Made by a program: the position numbers and the translations under genes. Shown here piece by piece: positions 23,010-38,000 of a stretch of DNA of 64,000 nt; positions within the stretch are counted from its first letter, which is position 1; every line of letters begins with the position of its first letter. Under the pieces are notes generated by a model that saw only the letters and a program-made list of their open reading frames with translations, did not search any database and was not told the DNA's origin. The stretch comes from Liolophura sinensis (taxonomy: Eukaryota > Mollusca > Polyplacophora > Chitonida > Chitonidae), in the NCBI RefSeq assembly GCF_032854445.1, contig NC_088302.1:51922046-51986045 (forward strand), in the 5' to 3' direction.

Positions 23010-26000
23010 GTAAGCCTATTTCTGATGACCTTTAATTATCTTATTTGTTGTTTCATTATGCACCTGTAAAAAAGTGCTCATTATTTGGAGATATTCACAA
23101 TTCAGGTGCCTATAACTTTGAAATAGAGGTACATTATATGTAAGGGTCCTACGCAGTTTGGAGGGGGTGTTTATAGAGACAAGTACATGTATATATGTAG
23201 GGACCCTATGCAGTCTGGAGAGGGTGTTTATAGAGACAAGTACATGTATATATGTAGGGACCCTATGCAGTCTGGAGGGAGTGTTTATAGAGACAGGTAC
23301 ACATATATATGTAGGGGCCCTGTGCAGTCTGGAGAGGGTGTTTATAGAGACAGGTACATGTATATATGTAGGGGCCCTATGCAGTCTGGAGAGGGTGTTT
23401 ATAGAGACCGGTACATGTATCTATGTAGGGGCTTATGCAGTCTGGAGAGGGTGTTTATAGAGTCAGGTACATGTATATATGTAGGGGTCCTGTGCAGTTT
23501 GGAGAGGGTGTTTATAGAGACCGGTACATGTATCTATGTGGAGGCTTATGCAGTCTGGAGAGGGTGTTTATAGAGACAAGTACATGTATATATGTAGGGA
23601 CCCTATGCAGTCTGGAGAGGGTGTTTATAGAGTCAGGTACACGTATATATGTAGGGGTCCTGTGCAGTCTGGAGAGGGTGTTTATAGAGACAAGTACATG
23701 TATATATGTAGGGACCCTATGCAGTCTGGAGAGGGTGTTTATAGAGACAGGTACACCTATATATGTAGGGGCCCTGTGCAGTCTGGAGAGGGTGTTTATA
23801 GAGACAGGTACATGTATATATGTAAGGGCCCTATGCAGTCTGGAGAGGGTGTTTATAGAGACCGGTACATGTATCTATGTAGAGGCTTATGCAGCCTGGA
23901 GAGGGTGTTTATAGAGACAGGTACACGTATATATGTAGGGGTCCTATGCAGTCTGGAGAGGGTGTTTATAGAGACAAGTACATGTATATATGTAGGGACC
24001 CTATGCAGTTTGGAGAGGGTGTTCATAGAGACAGGCACATGTATATATGTAGGGGTCCTATGCAGTCTGGAGAGAGATACGTACATGTTAAACGACAGCT
24101 ACATGCGCCAAATGTTATGTCGTCTGTGCCACACAATTCAGATAACATTTCACATAATTTTTGCTCCTTGAAAACTGGACTGCAGTATAGTCTGAGCAGT
24201 GTTTAGAGCAATAAAACTGACATACATGGTGTCGTGCCATTCAGTTCATTGCAATGTTGCAGGAATATGTGTGGACTAAAAATAAAAGTAGTGATGGTAG
24301 CTTAGAGTACATTAAATATGCATGCGGCAAAGTGATAAAGAGTGGACTGGTTATAGTTCTCAGGTTACAGGTGAATAAAAAGTGTTTGAGGATACATAAA
24401 ATGTTTCAATTTCTAATTATGCATGTTGTTGACCTCCATGGCCTAGTGGCTAGCGTGCTAGCGTAGCACAATGGTTCAAGAGCTTTTCTAAACCCACCAC
24501 TGCAATCGTTCCCCCCCCCCCCCCTCCCAAAAAAGTCAAAAAAGCTACTCGGCTTTCTTCTTGGAGTGTCAAACATGGCCTTAAAGTACAGCTGCCTTGG
24601 ATATCGAGGTTAATCCAGAAATTAAGCAGCCTGTAGCATTGAGATCATGAGTGATAGCTGTTGAAACAACTGTAGGTGTGGGCAAGTCAGAGTCAGGGCG
24701 TGCTAAGTTTGTAACTAAAAGTTTGTCTATGACATCATTTCAGAAAATGTTCAACCATTGATGGGAAATGTAAAACAATCCTTTGAGAGTGAACTGATTA
24801 TAGTTCTGAGGGTGCAGGGTGTGTGTGTTAACAGTGGATTGGTTACAGTTCTGAGGGTGCATTGTATGTAACAAAGATGGATGGTTATTAACATCTGAGG
24901 TGGGTGGGCATATGAGTTTATGGTACATTGATTACAATTCTGAAGATGTATGGCCATATGTTTAAGTGGAGATGGAAAATTATTCTGAGGCTAGACGGAG
25001 ATATGTATTAAACTTTTCTGAGAGTGAACATGTTTTATGGGTGGATGTGATATCCACGTTTTTTTTGTAAATGAGGCCAGTGGATTTATATAACTGTAAG
25101 CCTTACCTGTGTCTGATGTAGATAATATAATAATAATATCTTCATTTGTCAAAAGTAGCTTGGTGAATTTACAATGAAACTTTTCTTAGCCAAGGTCATC
25201 ACAGAGAATACAATATATAGGAAACATGTACAAAAACATGTAGATTAAAACAAGATAAAGCATCCTCTAGTTTGACAACCATTAGTGCTGTCCCTTCAAC
25301 GGTACCATCCAGCAGGAGAAGTAGGGTAGTGGGAGAGAGCCCATTACGGACCCTTTCCTGCCCTGTTACTGGCAGGAACCCCTACCGTACAGGACACGTA
25401 CAGAGAACAAACCAAGGGAGTGTTCCTTTCCCATCCCCTGTTTGGTTTGAACAATGCAAATGTATGCAAGAGTGTCACAGGGACCTAGCATTACAAAAAG
25501 GTTTTCTTTATTAATAATAATAATAATAACAACAACAACAACATGTGCATCTAAGTGTTGTCTGAAGATAACTGTAATTGATGGAGAAAAGGCTTCTCTT
25601 ATGTGGATTGGGAGGCAGTTCCACAGTTTTCCAGTTGTTTAATAAAGTTAGGACAGAGATTATGTAATGCTTTATAGATGATACTAAGAATTCTGTTTAC
25701 CCTTTTATTAAAATGCATCCGTTTTAGTCTTGCAAGTAATGTTTTTTAGGATAGGTTAATGCTTTCTTGTAGAACTAAACAAGCAGCTCTTTTCTGTATC
25801 GTGACTGACCTTTCTCTAGTTTTGATTGAACAGTTTCCTCATACTGAATAGCAATAATCAAAGTGAAGAAGAACATAAGCCTTATAGAAAATATCACTAC
25901 AGTGACGTGTTAGAAGAGCTCTCTTCCTTCAAAGAATCCAAGTAGAAAACCTTTTTTTAGAAAACAATTTAGAAATCTTTTTACACACATTTTTGATTTG

Positions 26001-29000
26001 TGTGTTCCAGGAAAGATGTTCATCAATATAAATACCAAACAGTTTAGAATTACTGACTCGTTCGAGTTTACTTCCATCAAGCATAACAGAGAAAGGAACA
26101 TGTTTAATTAACTGCAGCTGTTGCCCGGAGCCCAGTATCATTTATTTAGATTTTTGGGGATTAATGAACATGAGGTTTTTGTCACACCAGTCTTGAATGC
26201 AAACCATACAGCTGCTAAGATTGTGCTCCATGTCAGACATATTACCTGAGAAGCAGTATATAGTTGTGTCATCAGCAAAGTTGTCAGTAGAATCGCCACT
26301 GTCTTTTATAATGGTAGATCATTTAAATAGAATAAAAAATAATGGTTCCAATATTGCGCCTTGCGGGACACCAGCCTTAATGTTTATAGCATTTCTCCTC
26401 CAACAACCTTATGTTGTCTGTCAGATAGGCAGGACTGGAAGAGCAGTTGAGTGAAATTTGTATACCGTAAGTGTTTTAAGTAATATATATAAGTGATTAA
26501 CAGTATTGAATGCCATCTTGAAGTCTAGAAGTACAGTTCCAATAACTTCCCCATTATCTATTGTCCTATGCCAGTCTTCAACCATTTTCAGCAATGCAAT
26601 TTCACAAGAACTTAAGGAGCAAAAACCAGGTTGATTTCATTCAAGAATTTAAAATTTGAGAGATACTCATATAAACTGTTATGTACAGGTCGTTTAATGA
26701 TTTTTGAAACAATGGTGAGAACAAATATTGGATGATAGTTTTCATCTTGTTTATTCATTGGTGAAAAGGGATAACTTTAGCAATTTTCCACACATCTAGT
26801 AAAGAACTGGTCATAAGACATTTGTTTATTAGCATGCTCATTTTGCAATAATAGGAGCAATTTCGTGAATGTTGGTGAAATTTAGCATTGACATTGTCTA
26901 GACCACTGGCCTTATTTTTATCAAGGTTTTAAAGATATTATAAAACAGAAACATACGCGATATTTGGTATGGAGTAAAAAGTATCATGAAGAACTTTTTT
27001 CTCAACTTGTTCCCTGAGTTTTTCAAGACTTTGAACAAAATTGTCCTTGTTTATATTATTAATATCCATCAAATGTTCGACTACATTTGAGAAAAAGATA
27101 TTAAAAATATGGCTACTTTTAGCTAATTTTAGCCATCTTCATCAGTGATAGCATTGGGCTAGTTACAGTTTAGGATTACATTTTCTGAAAATTTCAAAGA
27201 TTCTGTTGAGAGATGTTGTATTTTTTTTTTTATGCATTTGAGAATTGTTGCTTCTTTGCACAAGCAATTTTACTATGGCTGCTAATTTTAAATTTCTAAA
27301 TCTCTTCCAGATATGCTGGTTTTCTTTGTCAATGGGAAAAAGGTATGTGGTTTATATATGGTAGATGTCTTCACTTTAGACATTGCTTTGCTCTGATCTC
27401 AGACATACAGGGGTCTCCATGGCAGAGGAGTTAGCATGCCAGCAAAACCCATGATACAGGACTGTCCCATCAATGCGGTCGCTGTGAGTCCTGTCCAGTT
27501 CATGCTGACTTCCTCTCCAGCCGTACCTGGGAAGGTCTGGCAGCAGTCTGCAGATGGTCATGGGTTTCCCCTGGATTCTGCCCAGTTTCCTCCCACCATA
27601 ATTCTGGCCGCCATTGTATAAGTGAAATGTTTTTGAGCGTACGAGGTGAAACACCGATCAAATAAGTAAATAAATCAAAGATACATTCTTTAGTTATTAG
27701 TTATACAGCATAAATGTATCAATAGATCTCGGAGTTTGTTTTATTACTTGTTAGGGAAAATAACAACTTTTCTTCATTAGGCCACACCAATTTTGTTTTG
27801 TGTCTTATAGGCAAGCTGACACTAAAATATTGAAAATAACATTAAAAAAACTACTTTTTCATTTTGCCTAATCTTAATGTTTTCTATGAGTAACTATTTT
27901 TCAAGGTTTTTTGATCATAGAAATATGTCTTTTAAGTCCATATTTCCCATAAATTAGATGATTTACCAGTTTTATTTTATATTTCTGTCTTCCTACAGTG
28001 TTGGTTTGGCCTAATGCAGGGTAGTATTATCTTTTGTATTTAGTCTGTTTCACCACCTTAAGTGAGATTTATTGGATCGGTTTCTTAAACTGTGTTATGA
28101 TAATTTAATGGTTAATGTTAGATTATGATCTATAGTAGTACCAGGAGCTTCCTGCGTGAAGAACACTATGCACAGACCTAGAAAACCATGTACAAGTACG
28201 TTATAGGTACCTAACTGACAAAACTCCCATTGTAGAACTGTGAATATGGCCACTCTAGCCAATGGCCAAAGGGGAACTTGTAAAACTCATTTAAACGCGC
28301 CTGTAACAAAATGACACAAAGCTATGCACAGTTTTGTTCTTTCCTTTATTACATGACATTTATTAGTGTATGTGTGCTTATGAAACACATGTGAAGTACA
28401 CAACCACTGCAATGTCGCAGAAAAAACCTGACATGTTTGACTGTGATGTGGACTATTTGTGTAGATTGTCCTCAAGTCTCCCATTACGCCTGAATGAGCT
28501 ACTGTTGTTTACACCTGAATCATCTACTGTTGTTTACACCTGAATCATGTAGTGTTGTTTACACCTGAATCATCTAGTGTTGTTTACGCCTGAATCATCT
28601 AGTGTTGTTTACACCTGAATCATCTAGTGTTGTTTACGCCTGAATCATCTAGTGTTGTTTACGCCTGAATCATCTAGTGTTGTTTACACCTGAATCATCT
28701 ACTGTTGTTTACACCTGAATCATCTACTGTTGTTTACGCCTGAATCATTTACTGTTGTTTACGCCTTGTTGAGTATAGCAGTAAGCACCACTTAAAGGCA
28801 AAGAAAACACCAAAGTGAAGTGTATGTGAAGATGAAAGACCATTGAGCATTGACCTGGAAAATAATTTAAATTTTTTCAACCAACTAAAATATTTTTAAA
28901 ACATCAGGTTCTGTGGTGGTCTGATGTAAATCAGAGGGTATCATTGACATCACCTCCATATTTTTTGCTTGAAATATAGTCAACGTTCATTATGTGAAGG

Positions 29001-32000
29001 CCATTCATAGCTCTATGTGTTTATTCATTTTGAATGATGGAATTTTGCAGTCTGTGTATGTTAAGTATGTTAACATACACATAAAATAAATGTTTAATGG
29101 TCATTTATCTGACGTATACTTTATGTTCGTGGTTTTTTGCCATTTAAGTAAATGTAATAAATGACATCATAAAGGCTGGGTTGTTTCCCTGGGTTGTGCT
29201 ATGTGTTTTATCAGGAAAACAACAAAGGTGTCGAAGTTTCTTTTTTACTTGCCAATGGCCAGTGGTTTACTCCTGGTACCCTGGCTTCCTCCACCATCAA
29301 ACTGGAAAAATGAACCGGAGTTGTTTAAAACAATTAAAAACCAGTGTCAGTGTAGTACAGTGCATTAATTCTTATCTCTGCTCTTGACAACCATCACAAA
29401 ACCTTTTCTGATTTAAAGAGAAAAGCTTTGGAAGATTCATGTAGAACAGCCTCACTAATTAAGTTTTATATAATTATGTTAAAACCTGTTACCCTTTGCT
29501 GTGAAACTAATGGAGATGCACATGTAATTCGGTGAAGATTGTGTTAATGCATTTTCCTCTCGACAGATTGAATTCACACCATAATGACAAGATGCTAAAG
29601 ACTTACATTGCTTGATAAATAATCCTTGCTATAAATGTTAAAATATTAACTTTTTGCCTATACATGGTTCGTACATGTTTCTTGAAGTCAACAATATGTA
29701 GGGGAGTTTAATTTCCCCAATAAGGCTTATGTGGCAATATGTGTGATTTGATCTGTGATTTACTAGTGGGTACAGATGCCATCATATTTGATATTTGTAC
29801 TTTGGCAGGTTTGTTTGAGAAACGTTGAACCAGAGACTACACTGATGGCCTATCTCAGAAGAGATTGTATCCTTTGTGAAGGTATAGTGCCCAAAAACCA
29901 GCAGGTGGACTTCATGAGACAAGTGAAAACACGGCACATGAAAGGCCGAAGTCTGTTCTAGATGATCTTCTGTGTTATCCTCCTGAAGATAGCCCCTTTG
30001 TCAGATTCATCTTTCAGTTTTTATATCAGTTAAGTCTGGGATTAAGAGATGTCTGTATCTTAATCCCAGATTAAGTGAAGATACAAGAGCTAGCTCTACA
30101 TGTACATGTATGCCTTATGCAGTATGCAGTTGTGGCATTTTGAGATTCGATAGGCCTAGCTTCAAATTTTCTTTGGCAAAAGATGTAATATTACTCTGTT
30201 TTGCAGCATGTTGCCTTAGATCAAGGTGTATTAAATGATAATTTCTCTGATGTATAAATTCACGATTCAATTTCCATGATGTTTATAGCAATACTCTGCC
30301 TTGTTGTTATCGTTTTGATTAACCTGTTGTATACCATAAGCTTTTCATATTAATTGAGTGGTTAAATAATAGTGTTAAGAATATATTAAGTGATCTTTTA
30401 GGATTGCTCACACAAATGTACCAATTTCATGGAGAGACTCATCCTCACTTTACACTTGTTGAGATCTAACAGATTTGTTAAAGCAGTAAAGCATGCTGAT
30501 TCCATGAGGTACATGTAACTAATCTGTACTCTGAAACAATCTGTATTTCTGTATTTATAACATCTCTTAGAGTACATTTAGATCAGAGTCAGTGCATTTA
30601 ATACACATAACTTGAGAATGCACATGACCTTGACTTCCTGTCCAGTGGGATTGACAGGTACAAAGAATGGCTGTGATGAGGGCTCATGCGGCGCGTGTAC
30701 AGTCATGGTTTCAGCGTACAACAGGGACAGCGGTCGCATAGTGTAAGTGTGATTGTAGTGCAGGAAACTTGTTACTGGAACATTGCACTTTTATCACCTT
30801 AAACGAATGACTAAATCTCAAATGAAATATTCTTGTGAATGGTATTGAACAGCAATTGATTTATCAGCCAACCAAATCGCTAATCTTTGGTCAGACTGTT
30901 TCAGTAGCTTCTTCAGTCATATACTTGTGGGGGCCTCCGTGGCTCAGTTGGTTAGCACACTAGTGCAGCGTAATGGCCCAGGAGTCTCTCACCAAAGCGG
31001 TCGCTGTGAGTTCAAGTCCAGCTCATGCTGGCTTCCTCTCCAACCGTGCGTAGGAAGGCCTGTCAGCAACCTGTGGATGGTCGTGGGTTTCCCCCGGGCT
31101 CTGCCCGGTTTCCACCCACCATAATGCTGGCCGCCGTCGTATAAGTGAAATATTCTTGAGTACGGCGTAAAACACCAATCAAATAAATAAATAAATATAC
31201 TTGTGTATTGCAGACATAAAGCACTGACATCCTGTATGGTGCCTATCTGCACTCTCCATGGACTGGCTGTTACCACCACAGAGGGTATTGGCAGTTTGGC
31301 AACTGGACTTCACCCAGTTCAGGTGAGCTAACATACTGTCATGGGTCAAGGGTGGGTAATGCTCAAGTGGTTACAGTGCTTGTGTTTCCTTTGCTAGGAT
31401 TCACGAGGTGTAAGCTTCTCCAGTGTTCCAGTGTCTTCATTGCTTTAGGGGTCCATATACGGCCAGCTGTTATTTCAGAATCATGGACATGAGTTCCTGT
31501 GGAGAAGTAACTCTAGTAATAGCATAGGCTTATTCCTACAATGTATATGAGATGTGGGCATGTTTATCAGATAGATGTCAAAGGCAGGGAGATTACTTCT
31601 GGTACATGCACTGTTCTCCATGTGTAAAGCTGACTGCAATGCGATATTTTTAATAGAGAGTTTATACTCAATCAGATAATTGAAATTACTAAATCAATGA
31701 GACCAAATCAGTGCAGTCAGTCATTAGTACGAAATCAGTGAAATGATATGTCAAATAAATACAAATCAGGCTGCCTGGTTCAAAATGAATGAATTAGTTT
31801 CATCAGTGCATGTGAAGTATCCAGGTTGATGAAATATCCAGGTTGATGAAGTATCCAGTTTGATGAAGTATCCAGGTTGATGAAGTATCCAGTTTGATGA
31901 AGTATCCAGGATGAATTATCAGAATCATAATGAATTGAATGAAGAAATCAGTATGAATGTTTTTTCCAAATCAGTGGAAGTTATGTGTCTAATTCAACAT

Positions 32001-35000
32001 GAATCATTGCTGTCCTGAGCCACAGCAGTGTCAGCTGGAACAAAATGAATAACGAATTTTGCTCTGATCTAAATGCGTATTGTTTATGGATGAGCTGAGT
32101 CAGAAAGTGCCGATGCAGGTATTACCTATGTGATTGCTAGATATATGAACAGTTGCAGTCAGAGTGAAGCTGACATCTTGATTATTGATAACTTATATAC
32201 TAGCATGATACCTGATTTGAATATTGATTTTATTCATTCACCTGGAATATTTCTTGCATTTTTCCCACATCATTGAAAACTGTTGACTGCTTCTGTGCAT
32301 GATTCCGTCCTAATTTTGTACTTTATATACTTTCTTAGTTCTTTGGTGGTTTATATTAAACTTCATCTTGGGAATTAGCCTTGCAATTATTGACCCAGAA
32401 CAATTGATTTTGCTTGCCAGCTGGCATATGAATGTCTGTTTCCAAAACATCACATGATAGATGTGGTACCTGTGGTTCAAATACATGCTTGGAAGTTCAC
32501 TACCTGATTGTAGTCTGGTTTTAGAAGGACATGAATGAAGAGGGTGTTTATGATATTGACAGGAGCGCATTGTGAAGTTCCATGGGACTCAGTGTGGCTT
32601 CTGTACCCCAGGCATGGTGATGAGCATGTACACCTTGTTAAGGAGCAACCCTAACCCCACAAGGAAGCAAGTCAGTGACAGCCTTCATGGTCAGTTCCTC
32701 TGCTTTTATCTCCTCGTTAGTCCATTTGAAGGAGGATATATAGTTTATGTTTGATATTGGTACACATGAAACAATTAGCTCTACAAATGAAAAGCTTCTA
32801 ACTTTTCTTGTATTAAAATTACGTGTCGTTTTTGCATCTAACACATAATATATGCCATGTGTTCGGAGTTGAAGGAAAATGGATTTCCAAAGATTAAAAG
32901 AAAAGGCAACAAATGTATAAATGTGCTGATAAAGTAACCCACATTAAGTTGAAAAAGTATACCCTTCTATTTTTGTGATGATGTGTAACCGAGATTACAT
33001 AGTTCAAAGTAAGCAAAATTGTGCACATTAAAAAAAATCGAAAGCAGTACCGTGTTATCAGGTTTAGCCAATCAGGTACAAGGTGTTTCTATAAACTGAA
33101 AACACAGCTGTTTCTGAGCCCGACACCTGTTTTGCCTTTTAACCATTTAGTCATATGAGTGTGGGGTACAAGTGATGTGATATTGTGTTTCGGTCGCTCT
33201 AAAATGACACATCCCTGATTAAAAGTTGATTTATAGAGCTACCGAGCACCCCAGAACAAAATGACTGTGGCTGTTCAGGTCTGTTTCTGCCCATCTCTTG
33301 AAATAATTAAGGCTATAATTAATTTGGTGTCTTAATAAAAAAGTAGATCCATTTGGACATGAAGTTTAGCTTACAGTGGAAAGATTATGTTAGCAAAAAC
33401 TTGTCTTCCTTATCATGCAGTGTTTGAAGCCATAAGCATTGATATTATCTTGTTAATGTAATAACATTAACTGAGAACATATAACAGTATCCATGGGTAT
33501 TTTGTCCTGGCTTTATACCCAGTCATCTATGGCATTCCTGATTGGTGAGATGTTCAAATCCACCTCCTGCTGGTATTGGTGGGGTGTACTTTGCAAGGTT
33601 TGACTGGTGTAAGGCAATAGCCGGTAGCTTTCAGTTCCTCCGTACACAAACTTGGCAACTGTTGTATAAGTGAACAACTTGAAAATGGCCTAAAATCTCA
33701 GTCAGATAAATTCAGTCAAAGGTACTACTCATCCATTCCTGGAGAAGGTAGCAACCTAGTCTGTGATTCAAAGGTTGATACACATGTTCATTTCTAGAAC
33801 AATTTTCTGAAACCAGGCTTCTATCCTCTTTTTCAGTATTAGTCATTAATATCTGGCAGCACTGATATCTGATATTCCTTTTGTACGTGCTCCATACATA
33901 TGCACAGTTTGAAGGGGCTAAGGGTGGGGGGGGGGGCAGTGGCCGATTGGTTAGCATGCTAGTGAAGCACAATGACCCAGAGGCCTCTCACCGATGTGAT
34001 CGTAGTGAGTTCAAGTCCAACACGTGCTGGCTTCCTCCCCAGTCATACGTGGGAAGGTCTGCCAGCAAATTACATATGGTTATGGGTTTCCCCAGTTTCT
34101 GCCTGGTTTCCTCCCACTGTAATGCTAGCTCCATCACATATATAAGTGAAATATTCTTGAGTACGACAAAAATCTCCAATCAAATAAGCATATAAATATA
34201 TACTTCAGTGCATTAAACATACCTAGTGTCTAATGCATGGGAGCTTCAGCAATAGGTCACTGCCACATATTTTTTATTGTTACAAGTTTGATTAACTTTT
34301 ACATTGTAGGTAACATCTGTAGATGCACAGGCTATCGTCCTATCATGGATGCATTTTGGACATTTTCCAAGGTTTGTTTATGTCACAGTTTATCTTGAAG
34401 AAAAATGTCTTCAACTTCTTACATTATTTAAAAATGTATTTACAAAAATGTGGGCCCATTTATAAAAATGCATTAGTTTGTACCTCTGCCTCTTGAAATG
34501 GACCCCTTCTGAATTGTACATGTAGGTTATTTATTCTATATGTGTTTTATAATTTGTGATAAATGTCCAACTTGTTGTGACATATATGAAGGGCTACATT
34601 CTTCCATATCTAGATTTTCGATAGCAGTACATTGGCAGGGTTTTTGTGTGTGTGGAGTGCCTTAACACAAAGACTTTAAAAACAATGTCGCTGGTGGTGA
34701 GATGTTATCAAGCATGAATTACAGCCACAATATTTTTTTTTATTTCTATGGTTATTCTACAATGGTTACTGGAATGAAAACATTACGTATTGGTGTCACT
34801 ATTCTGCAGGTACATATAGGTTCTGAAAATTCGCATTGAACGGGCTTTTTAAGTAATAAAATACTGTATTACTGTATTTCACCTGAAGTTTAGGATTTTT
34901 TGAGTAAGACATTTTTTCTTGATCTTGATTTGTCCACTTTATTGGGCCATTTGTGTTTTTTTTTGTGAAGTTTGATTTATTTCTTACCCAAAAACTTAAG

Positions 35001-38000
35001 TGTTGGAATGAAACATAATTTTTGGGCCTTTATGTGCTACTGAAAGTCCATTTTTATACACATCAAAATTTACGTTAAATACAAATCAGATTTTAATAAG
35101 GTCATATTCCACAAAATAATAATGTCTCATGATTGTTGTGAAATGGGGAATATTTTTATGTTACGATTTTTCTGCTGCAGGAGACTTGTTGTTCCCCAGA
35201 GAATGGAGGCTGTTGCCAGGATACAGATTTGTCCTGTCCCCAGGGTAACTCTGCTGGTTGCTGCCGGGGTCAACCAGCTAAACTGACAGACATCTCTTCT
35301 CTCTCCCTGTATGACCCAACACAGGAACCAATTTTCCCACCCGAATTACAGGTTTGTTGATGAACAGGAATCAATTTTCCCACCCGAATTACAGGTTTGT
35401 TGATGAACAGGAATCAAATTTCCCACCCGAGTTACTGGTTTGCTGATGAACAGGAACCAATTTTCCCAGCCGAGGTACTGGTTTATTGATGAAGAGGAAC
35501 CAATTTTCCCACCCAAGTTACAGGTTTGTTGATGAAGAGGAACCAATTTTCCCACCAGAGTTACAGGTTTGTTGATGAACAGCAATCAATTTTCCCACCA
35601 GAGTTACTGGTTTGTTGATGAACAGCAATCAATTTTCCCACCCGAGTTACTGGTTTGTTGATGAAGAGGAATCAATTTTCCCACCCAAGTTACAGGTTTG
35701 TTGATGAAGAGGAACTAATTTTCCCACCAGGGTTACAGGTTTGTTGATGAACAGCAATCAATTTTCCCACCCAAGTTACAGGTTTGTTGATGAAGAGGAA
35801 CCAATTTTCCCACCAGAGTTACAGGTTTGTTGATGAAGAGCAATCAATTTTCCCACCCGAGTTACAGGTTTGTTGATGAAGAGGAACCAATTTTCCCACC
35901 CAAGTTACAGGTTTTTGTTGATGAACAGCAACCAATTCTCCCACCAGAGTTACTCATTTGTTGATGAACAGCAATCAATTTTCCCACCCAAGTTACTCAT
36001 TTGCTGATGAAGAGGAACCAATTTTCCCACCAGAGTTACATGTTTGTTGATGAAGAGGAACCAATTTTCCCACCCTAGTTACAGGTTTGTTGATGAAGAG
36101 GAACCAATTTTCCCACCCGAGTTACAGGTTTGTTGATGAAGAGCAATAAATTTTCCCACCTGAGTTACATGTTTGTTGATGAAGAGCAATCAATTTTCCC
36201 ACCCGAGTTACAGGTTTGTTGATGAAGAGGAACCAATTTTCCCACCCGAGCTACTGGTTTGTTGATGAAGAGGAACCAATTTTCCCACCGAGTTACAGGT
36301 TTGTTGATGAAGAGGAACCAATTTTCCCACCCGAGTTACAGGTTTGTTGATGAAGAGGAACCAATTTTCCCACCCGAGTTACTGGTTTGTTGATGAAGAG
36401 GAACCAATTTTCCCACCCGAGTTACTGGTTTGTTGATGAAGAGGAACCAATTTTCCCACCCGAGTTACAGGCTTGTTGATGAAGAGGAACCAATTTTCCC
36501 ACCCGAGTTACTGGTTTGCTGATGAAGAGGAACCAATTTTCCCACCAGAGTTACTGGATTGTTGATGAAGAGGAACCAATTTTCCCACCCGAGTTACATG
36601 TTTGTTGATGAAGAGGAACCAATTTTCCTACCTAAGTTACAGGTTTGTTGATGAAGAGGAACCAATTTTCCCACCCGAGTTACATGTTTGTTGATGAAGA
36701 GGAACCAATTTTCCCACCCGAGTTACAGGTTTGTTGATGAACAGGAACCAATTTTCCCACCCGAGTTACAGGTTTGTTGATGAAGAGGAGCCAATTTTCT
36801 CAAGAGAACTATTTCTTGATGAACTTCATCAAATGAACCATACAAGAACAACAGAATCATTGATGCACTTTTACACAGGAACCAGTAGCGGCATGAAAAC
36901 TGCTGGTGTGATGATGCACATCAATTTAGGATATATAGGTCTTTTTACAAAGTTCAGTTATTTTTGTTACCAAAATCTTTGCTTTCATGTGTCTTCTAAC
37001 ACCCCTTTGATTATCTTGTTCATTGGTCATTTCCTTTACATTCTGCACAAAACGTGTATATTTCATGTTTTTGAAAAATAATAACATCATCATTAAAGAA
37101 ATGAAAAATAATGGAAGATGAGAAGATATCAATTATTGCATTTGTTGTGCCGCACAGGTTGAAGGGTTGTGCGAGAACCTAGTCTGTTTTAGAGGTCGGC
37201 GTGTAACTTGGTACCGTCCGGTTACTTTGTCTCAAGCCCTACAGATCAAGTCTGAAAATCCTGATGCTCAGATAGCTTCAGGATGCACATTTCTGGGTAA
37301 GATGAGCTTTTGTCTTGGAGCTGATAACTCAACCCCACAAATATGGCTTGTAAAGTGAAAGACCCTGGATCAGTGTGATCTGTTTATTTATTTGATTGGT
37401 GTTTTCTACAATGGGCATCAAGAAGGGTATCTGACACTCTTTTCAAGGGAGTAGTACTGGTTGGTCTATATGACTGAGTGTGTTTCATGAGTGGTATGCT
37501 ATTTTAATGAGGCAGCACCTTAATTAGTACACATTGTGACAGTCTGCTACATAATGTGTTGAAAGTTATGGAGAACAGAAAGGTTTTTTGAAAGAACAGA
37601 AAGATATACTTCAGAAAGATATATATCAAAACAAGGATGCTGTTGTGTCCATGCTATATTTAAATGTATGGGCTGTATTTGTTTGGTGATACTTGGTCAA
37701 GATGACTGATGGATGGTTTGCAGATATGTTACCATTTCTGTAACTTTGACAAGGGACCAAGGATCAAACCCGGGTCGGGTCATACTAAAGACGTTAAAAA
37801 ATGGTACTTGTTGCTGCCTCGCTTGGCGCTTAGCTCTGAGAGGTTAGAGCAAGGAGACAGGACTGGCTGGCCCAGTGTCAGTATAATGTCACTGGGGTGG
37901 GGTGTCAGGTCTGGTATCTTCAGCATGATACTTCAGTGGTGGCAGCATTTTGGCAGCATGGACCTGCTTTGCCACAAGAAGACACAGTATATATATGACT

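Noticed and set aside
23158-24171. Open frames of 100-211 codons in the 57-bp array
   Set aside because: The 19-codon periodic reading comes from a unit length divisible by three. Alternative frames are equally open and there is no coding character.
28486-28765. CRISPR array
   Set aside because: The 30-bp repeats are directly tandem without unique spacers, and the host is an animal.
30929-31010. tRNA gene
   Set aside because: Box A and box B are present but there is no complete cloverleaf, and the sequence continues into the SINE body. The same holds for the heads at 17.9, 27.4 and 33.9 kb.
36731-37081. 116-codon open frame after the 43-bp array
   Set aside because: It starts inside the array and runs through intron 8; the true exon 9 begins at 37158 in a different context.
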